A program made the translations under genes and the position numbers. Of a DNA stretch of 64,000 nucleotides, positions 58,662-64,000 are shown piece by piece; positions within the stretch are counted from its first letter, which is position 1; each line of letters opens with the position of its first letter. The stretch is taken from the NCBI GenBank assembly GCA_910588405.1, contig CAJUPT010000005.1, forward strand, positions 42,513 through 106,512. Direction: 5' to 3'. The stretch is from an uncultured Lachnospiraceae bacterium. Its GTDB lineage: Bacteria > Bacillota > Clostridia > Lachnospirales > Lachnospiraceae. The notes under the pieces were generated by a model. That model ran no database searches, was not told where the DNA came from, and was given only the letters and a program-made list of their open reading frames with translations.

Positions 58662-61634
58662 ATGGCATACAGAAAACTTTGGCTGAATATTAACGGAGCC
58701 AATCGTATGGTGGTATTTGATCCGGAAAAGGATACGCTGGCAGCTGTTCTGCGGCGGATCGGCCTGACCGGCGTGAAAATCGGCTGCGGCATTGGCGTGT
58801 GCGGCGTCTGTTCCGTGCTGGTGGATGGAAAAGTGGTGAGAAGCTGTGCCAAAAAGATGAAAAATATTCGGGAATTTTCCAAGATTTTGACGATTGAGGG
58901 TGTGGGAACCCCGATGCACCTTCATCCTTTGCAGCAGGCGTTTCTGTATTATGGCGGCGTACAGTGCGGATTTTGTACGCCAGGGTTTATTGTATCCGCT
59001 TATCAGCTGCTGCAAGAGAATCCGTCTCCTTCCAGAGAAGAGGTCCGTGCTTGGTTTAAGGCGAATAAGAATTACTGCCGCTGCACGGGGTACAAGCAGA
59101 TTGTGGATGCCGTGATGGCCGCGGCGAAGGTAATGCGTGGGGAAGCGTCGATGGATGAGATCACATTCCATAACGAGGACTGTGACAACCAGTTTTACGG
59201 ATCTTCTCTGCCCCGTCCCAGCGCCCTCGGCAAAGTAACCGGTACGCTGGATTACGGGGAGGACATGAGTTTGAAGCTGCCCCCGGATGCCCTTCATGTG
59301 GCGGTGGTGCAGCCCCGTGTTACCCATCACGCGAATATCCTTGACATTGATGTTTCCGAGGCGGAAAAGATGCCTGGCGTGGTGAAGGTGATTACGGCAA
59401 AGGATATTTACGCGGCCGGCGGCAATAATCTGTTAAACCAGTATGTGGCCCATCCCCGGTCCAAAATCACGGCGCCTACACGACCGATTTTAAGCGAGAA
59501 GAAGATTGTCCGCTGGGGTGATATCATCGGTTTGGTGGCGGCCGATACGCCGGAGCACGCCAGAGAGGCTGCGAAGAAAGTAAAGATGGAATACGAGCAG
59601 CTGCCGGAATACTTAAATGTGTTGGAAGCTGTCGCGCCCGGCGCTACAGAAATCCATCCCGGATATCCCAATATGTTTATCACCCAGCATACTGCCATGG
59701 GCGAGGATGCGGATGAAATAATCGGCGCTTCCGAATATGAGGTATCCGGCAGCTACAAAACCTCCCGTCAGCCTCATTTAAGCATGGAAGGCGATATTGT
59801 GATCGCATACCGCGACGAGGAAGGGCGGTTGACGCTGGAATGTAAGACCCAGGCTCTTTATCCGAATCTGATGACCATTGGCAAGGGGATCGGCGTGCCG
59901 GACAATCAGCTGCGGGTACTGCAGCATGGGGCGGTGGGGGCAAGCTTCGGCTGGTCCATCGACGCCACCTCTTTTGCGCTGGCGGGTGCAGCCTGTGTCA
60001 TTACCGGACGTCCGGTTTCTATGGTTATGAGCTGGGAAGAGCATAACCATTACTGTGGCAAGCGCTCCTCCATGCATACCAACTGCCGACTTGGCTGTGA
60101 CAAAGAGGGAAGGCTGACCGCACTGGAATATGATATGGCCGTGGATCACGGCGCCTATGTGGAGGGAGCCGATTCCATTATGACCAAATATATGCATTTC
60201 GGCGTGCCTTACCGCATTCCCAACGTGCGTGGCGTCGTCCGGATGGTGACGACCAACCATAATCATACCACCGCATGGAGAGGCTACGGCATTCCCCAGG
60301 TCAGCACAGCGATGGAAGGCATGATGGATGAGATGGCAGAGAAGCTGGGAATGGACCCATTTGAGTTCCGCTACCAGAACATTTTGCGGGAGGGGGATAC
60401 ATCTGTCTGTAATGAGACCTTCGACTGCACCCAGTATCCTCGTATTATGGATATGGCCCGTCCTTATTATCAGGAATGCAAGGAAAGAGCCGCGAGGGAA
60501 TCCACGCCTGCCTTTAAGCGGGGCGTCGGCATTGCACCCATGTTCTTTATTCCTCTCGGCAGCAATAAGGATAAGGCGGAAGCCCGGCTAGAGATCAAAG
60601 AGGACAACAGAATTTATGTATATAATACTTACCATGAAATGGGGCAGGGCGGCGATATCGGCAGTCTTGCCAGTACGCTGGAAGCGTTAAAACCCATGGG
60701 GGTAACTCCGGAGGATATTGTCCTGGATATCAATGATTCGGAAGACTGCCCCAACAGCGGTATTTCCGCCGGCAGCCGCTCCCATTTTATGAACGGAGGC
60801 GCGATCAATGAGGCCGGCCGGCTGATGCTTGAGACGCTGAAAAAAGAGGACGGCACCTACCGTACTTATCAGGAATTAAAAGAGGAAGGGCTTGCCACCT
60901 CCTTTTTAGGGCATTTTACGATAACGCCCCAGAACTATGTAAAGATTGATTACAATACGGGTCTGGGCGGATGGCAGCCGAAGCCTATGATTGGTTTTTG
61001 TGTGGCAGAAGTTGGTGTGGATACAAAAACAGGAAAGGCGAAGGTGTTAAGTGTAAAGGCGTGGGCGAACTGCGGCAAGATTGCGAACCGGTTATCGGCA
61101 GAGGGACAGGCTTACGGCGGCTACGCGCAGAACATCGGCTATGCGTTGACGGAGAATTACGATGATGTAAAGAAGCATGGAAATATAATCGGCGCAGGTC
61201 TGCCTTCGATTGAGGAGGTTCCGGACAGGCTTGAGGTGGTGTGGATTGAGGACGATCCCTGCCCTGCAGGTCCTTTTGGTTCCAACGGTCTGTCCGAGTG
61301 TTTTTTCTCCGGCGAGCACAATGCCTTTTTAAACGGTATCCATGACGCCACAGGCGTCCGCATCTACGGGATTCCTGCCCGTCCGGATATGATTCAGGCA
61401 GGGCTTGCGAAGGTTGCGGCGGGGGAAAAGACGGAGAGCCCCGGGCCTTATTTCTTGGGTTCCGATTTTTATGATGAACTGGAAGAGCTGATGGATACGC
61501 CGGTGCCCGAGGACTGGGTCGCCCGTCTGATCGCGTCAATGAGCGGGGCGGAGCCGACAAAGCCAGCAGAGGAAAAGGGAGGGGAGCGGAATCAGACGGA
61601 GGACGGTGAAATAAAAGGAATCGTAGAGCTGTAA
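58662..61634 (+). CDS. Molybdenum hydroxylase (aldehyde oxidoreductase/xanthine dehydrogenase family), one-piece
   Basis: A 990-aa protein with all parts except a FAD domain. Residues 1-75 are a plant-type [2Fe-2S] domain (GCGIGVCGVCSVLVDGK, then a Cys near 62). About 76-155 are the second [2Fe-2S] domain (QCGFCTPGF, YCRCTGY). The rest is the molybdopterin part, with HEMGQGGDIGS at a cofactor loop and GSNGLSE, whose Glu879 fits the catalytic base. This layout is that of the Desulfovibrio aldehyde oxidoreductase (about 907 aa). It hydroxylates an aldehyde or N-heterocycle using water. AAGGAGG precedes ATG. The multi-cluster protein downstream is the likely electron partner. Confidence 0.9.
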   Translation: MAYRKLWLNINGANRMVVFDPEKDTLAAVLRRIGLTGVKIGCGIGVCGVCSVLVDGKVVRSCAKKMKNIREFSKILTIEGVGTPMHLHPLQQAFLYYGGVQCGFCTPGFIVSAYQLLQENPSPSREEVRAWFKANKNYCRCTGYKQIVDAVMAAAKVMRGEASMDEITFHNEDCDNQFYGSSLPRPSALGKVTGTLDYGEDMSLKLPPDALHVAVVQPRVTHHANILDIDVSEAEKMPGVVKVITAKDIYAAGGNNLLNQYVAHPRSKITAPTRPILSEKKIVRWGDIIGLVAADTPEHAREAAKKVKMEYEQLPEYLNVLEAVAPGATEIHPGYPNMFITQHTAMGEDADEIIGASEYEVSGSYKTSRQPHLSMEGDIVIAYRDEEGRLTLECKTQALYPNLMTIGKGIGVPDNQLRVLQHGAVGASFGWSIDATSFALAGAACVITGRPVSMVMSWEEHNHYCGKRSSMHTNCRLGCDKEGRLTALEYDMAVDHGAYVEGADSIMTKYMHFGVPYRIPNVRGVVRMVTTNHNHTTAWRGYGIPQVSTAMEGMMDEMAEKLGMDPFEFRYQNILREGDTSVCNETFDCTQYPRIMDMARPYYQECKERAARESTPAFKRGVGIAPMFFIPLGSNKDKAEARLEIKEDNRIYVYNTYHEMGQGGDIGSLASTLEALKPMGVTPEDIVLDINDSEDCPNSGISAGSRSHFMNGGAINEAGRLMLETLKKEDGTYRTYQELKEEGLATSFLGHFTITPQNYVKIDYNTGLGGWQPKPMIGFCVAEVGVDTKTGKAKVLSVKAWANCGKIANRLSAEGQAYGGYAQNIGYALTENYDDVKKHGNIIGAGLPSIEEVPDRLEVVWIEDDPCPAGPFGSNGLSECFFSGEHNAFLNGIHDATGVRIYGIPARPDMIQAGLAKVAAGEKTESPGPYFLGSDFYDELEELMDTPVPEDWVARLIASMSGAEPTKPAEEKGGERNQTEDGEIKGIVEL

Positions 61635-61677
61635 AGTGGCTGGGAGCTACGAAACTTTAAATAAGGGGGTATCCCAT

Positions 61678-63855
61678 ATGGCAGAGATATTGGCGACAAA
61701 TGAAATTGAGGAACGGTGTGTCCATGGACAGGATGCCCCCTGCAGCTGTGCCTGTCCCTTTCCTTTTCATGTGAGGGAGTTTCTTGCGAAAGTGAAAAAA
61801 GGAAGCTTTCACGCGGCTTTTAATCTGTACAGGGAGGCGGTTGGTTTTCCGGAGCTGGTTATGAAACTCTGTCCTGCTCCCTGTAAAGGAGCCTGCCGGG
61901 GGGCACTGGAGCTGCCCATTGACATGCCTGGCCTGGAGCGGGCGGCACTGTCCTATGCCCGGTCCACGGAACCGGTTAACTATAACCTGCCGAAAAAGCA
62001 GGGGAGGGTTGCCGTGGTGGGGGCTGGTTTGTCCGGTCTGTCCTGCGCCCGGCGTCTGGCGGTGCTGCATTATGATGTGACGGTTTATGAGCGGCAAAGG
62101 GAAATCTGCGGCGCGTTGGAGGGGATATTGCCCAGAGAAGTGTTTGAACCGGATATTATGAAGCAGTTCCGATATACGGACTGTCAGTTCATAACCGGAA
62201 GGGAGATTGAACAGGCAGAGGCGTTGGATTTTGACGCGGTTTATCTCTCCTCGGGCGTCGCCCTGAGCGACAGTGGAGAACAGATTTTCCGATCCCCCTC
62301 AGGACTTTCTCTGATTGATGAGCTGGTGGACGGCGCGCGGGCGGCGGATGAGATTGAATGGTTTTTAAAGACTGGGAAAAGAAAGCCGGAAGGCGGGCAG
62401 TTAAATGAGCGGGGAGATCTGCGCCGCGGACGCGGGGAGCAGGATTTTGTTCCCTATGCAAAAGGCGAGGCCCGGCGAGAGGCAGACCGCTGTACCCTGT
62501 GCGACTGTTCTGTCTGTATGAAGGAATGTGTGCTGCTTCGCCAGTATGGACAGACGCCCAAGGATCTGTCAAAGGATGTGGGATTGGCTTTAAATGTGTT
62601 TCCCGAGACCCAGGGCCGGGCGGGTATGCGGGAGATTGGCGCCTGTAATTTCTGCGGGCTGTGCGGGAAAATCTGTCCGTCTCAGATTGATATTGGCGCC
62701 TTTCTGCTCCGTTCCCGAACCGAACTGTGTCAAAAGGGGCTTCTGCCGAAGGCCCATCATGAGTTCTGGATGCGGGATATGGATTTTTCAGACGGGGAGC
62801 AGGCGGCCTTGTTTTATCAGCCTTCCCCTGGTGCCTGTAAGTATCTGTTTTTTCCCGGCTGTCAGTCCGGAGGCTCGGACCCCCGGTATGTGACCATGAC
62901 TTATGAAAAGCTGCTGGTCATGGAGCCGGAGACAGGACTTTTGCTGCGGTGCTGTGGCGTGCCCGGGCTGTGGGCCGGGGAAACTGAGATTTTTAAGGAA
63001 GCGCTTGAAAAAATACGGGAAGCCTGGGAGCAGGCGGGGCGCCCGGTGCTGCTGACCATCTGTCCTTCCTGCCACCGCACCTTTCGGGACTATCTGCCGG
63101 ATATTCCGGTAAAGACGGTATACGAGCTTTGGCAGGCGGGAACAGGGTGCTGTCCCGTGGAAGAAGCGGCCGTATTTGACCCCTGCGCAAGCCGGAATTA
63201 CCCCGAGATGCAGGCGGCGGTCAGAAGGCTGGCGGCGGACAGCGGCGTAAAGGTAAAGGAGCTGAAATATGCCGGGGAGCTGGCCCAGTGCTGCAGCTTC
63301 GGCGGACACGGGTATAAGGTGAATCCGCTTGTGGTAAAGACCCAAACGAGAGAACAGGCTGGATTAAGTCCGCTGCCCTATATCACCTACTGTACCAACT
63401 GCCGTGATATTTTCGCGTCGGGAGGAAAAGCCTGCCTGCATATACTGGACCTGATTCACGGCATTGATGACGGGTTTCGCGCGCCACCTACCGTAACGAT
63501 GCGCCGGGATAACCGGCGGGCGCTGAAACAGACGCTTATGCGTACCTATCCTACAGGACTGCAGCCGGTAAAGGAGAGAGAGATGCTGAAGCTTTATATG
63601 CAGCCTGAGGTGGCAAAGAAAATGAGTGATGATTTGATTTTGGAGGAGGATCTGGCCCAGGTGATTGAAACCTGTGAACAGAAGGGCCATTACCTGATCG
63701 ATACGGAAACCGGACACAGAGTCTGTCATCTGGCAATCGGTTACACTACTTACTGGGTGGAATATGGGCCCGCCGAAGCAGGTGCCCGTACCATCCACAA
63801 CGCCTATTCCCACCGGATGACAATCAAATCCGAATACGGGGAGTTGCGGGACTAA
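61678..63855 (+). CDS. Multi-cluster pyridine nucleotide-disulfide oxidoreductase-like / heterodisulfide reductase-like protein
   Basis: A 725-aa electron-transfer protein. N-terminal Cys-rich part like GltD (CSCACPFPFHVREFLAKV, CPAPCKGACRG), a Rossmann loop VAVVGAGLSGLSCARRL but a shortened flavin domain, two [4Fe-4S] motifs (CTLCDCSVCMKEC, CNFCGLCGKICP), two CCG-type segments as in HdrB (CCGVP...CPSC; QCCSFGGHG...YCTNC) and a ~110-aa C-terminal domain. It probably takes electrons from the molybdenum hydroxylase 43 bases upstream. ATG 61678 follows AAGGGGG; GTG 61636 lacks a site. The last codons (GELRD, stop) are supplied by the repeat that begins at 63843. Confidence 0.8.
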   Translation: MAEILATNEIEERCVHGQDAPCSCACPFPFHVREFLAKVKKGSFHAAFNLYREAVGFPELVMKLCPAPCKGACRGALELPIDMPGLERAALSYARSTEPVNYNLPKKQGRVAVVGAGLSGLSCARRLAVLHYDVTVYERQREICGALEGILPREVFEPDIMKQFRYTDCQFITGREIEQAEALDFDAVYLSSGVALSDSGEQIFRSPSGLSLIDELVDGARAADEIEWFLKTGKRKPEGGQLNERGDLRRGRGEQDFVPYAKGEARREADRCTLCDCSVCMKECVLLRQYGQTPKDLSKDVGLALNVFPETQGRAGMREIGACNFCGLCGKICPSQIDIGAFLLRSRTELCQKGLLPKAHHEFWMRDMDFSDGEQAALFYQPSPGACKYLFFPGCQSGGSDPRYVTMTYEKLLVMEPETGLLLRCCGVPGLWAGETEIFKEALEKIREAWEQAGRPVLLTICPSCHRTFRDYLPDIPVKTVYELWQAGTGCCPVEEAAVFDPCASRNYPEMQAAVRRLAADSGVKVKELKYAGELAQCCSFGGHGYKVNPLVVKTQTREQAGLSPLPYITYCTNCRDIFASGGKACLHILDLIHGIDDGFRAPPTVTMRRDNRRALKQTLMRTYPTGLQPVKEREMLKLYMQPEVAKKMSDDLILEEDLAQVIETCEQKGHYLIDTETGHRVCHLAIGYTTYWVEYGPAEAGARTIHNAYSHRMTIKSEYGELRD

Positions 63856-64000
63856 ATAAAAAAACAGCAACGGACCGAACAAGCCCCGGGAGGATTTACA
63901 GACACTTCAGTGGCTGAAAATTCTCCCAGTTCATGGGGCTTGGGAGGGGAGTTGCGGGACTAAATAAAAAAACAGCAACGGACCGAACAAGCCCCGGGAG
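63843..64000. repeat. 105-bp type repeat, tandem copies running past the window end
   Basis: GTTGCGGGAC starts at 63843 and 63951, a period of 108. AACAGCAACGGACCGAACAA begins at 63863 and 63971. The arms CAAGCCCC/GGGGCTTG and GGGAGGATTT/AATTCTCCC are present. The first 13 bases overlap the end of the upstream gene. Confidence 0.9.

Noticed and set aside
1..64000. tRNA or rRNA genes
   Set aside because: No cloverleaf with CCA-like end or rRNA segment was recognised by eye on either strand; a dedicated tRNA scan would be decisive.

Overview
The window looks like a chromosome segment of a Gram-positive anaerobe of the class Clostridia, most likely Lachnospiraceae-like. The evidence is strong AGGAGG-type ribosome sites, consensus TTGACA/TATAAT promoters, a T-box leader on thrS, doubled-motif and LPXTG-like surface proteins, an Rnf-like module, and many corrinoid methyl-transfer genes. 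This placement is inferred from gene content, not from a phylogenetic marker.

Region 1 (1-13.8 kb) is an accessory island. It holds the tail of an ECF sigma gene, two tandem 105-bp repeats, a DUF4179 membrane protein, two tyrosine recombinases (the second missing its catalytic residues), a BTAD-type regulator and two secreted surface proteins. On the far side lies a collapsed copy of a sigma/DUF4179 locus, so the island is bracketed by an intact and a decayed version of the same locus.

Region 2 (13.8-20 kb) is a first corrinoid demethylation operon on the minus strand: methyltransferase II, corrinoid protein, SLC13-type transporter, URO-D-fold methyltransferase I and a 49-aa protein, with a divergent PucR-type regulator. 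Regions 3 and 4 (20-34 kb) hold decayed surface-protein and IS200 remnants, a HicAB pair, a LysM protein, and sulfur-assimilation genes (Rrf2 regulator, cysK, a LysR regulator, metY). An unusual Rnf-like set follows, with an RnfC-RnfD fusion, an enlarged RnfG and an RnfE-like protein.

Region 5 (34-44.6 kb) has thrS with its T-box, then two PucR / URO-D methyltransferase / transporter modules whose methyltransferases keep His/Cys zinc-ligand-like motifs but have no corrinoid partner nearby. Region 6 (44.8-50 kb) is an ECF sigma / ABC transporter operon.

Region 7 (50.2-64 kb) is the most coherent system. It has a second demethylation operon (methyltransferase II, corrinoid protein, URO-D protein, 52-aa protein, two GPH-type transporters), a GntR/UTRA regulator overlapping a third corrinoid protein gene, a small zinc-ribbon-like redox protein, a one-piece molybdenum hydroxylase and a multi-cluster iron-sulfur/flavin oxidoreductase. 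Four near-identical 12-bp palindromes (TTGTACGTACAA type) sit at three promoters across it. This suggests one GntR regulon that couples removal of a methyl group to oxidation of the same or a related substrate. The substrate cannot be read from the sequence.
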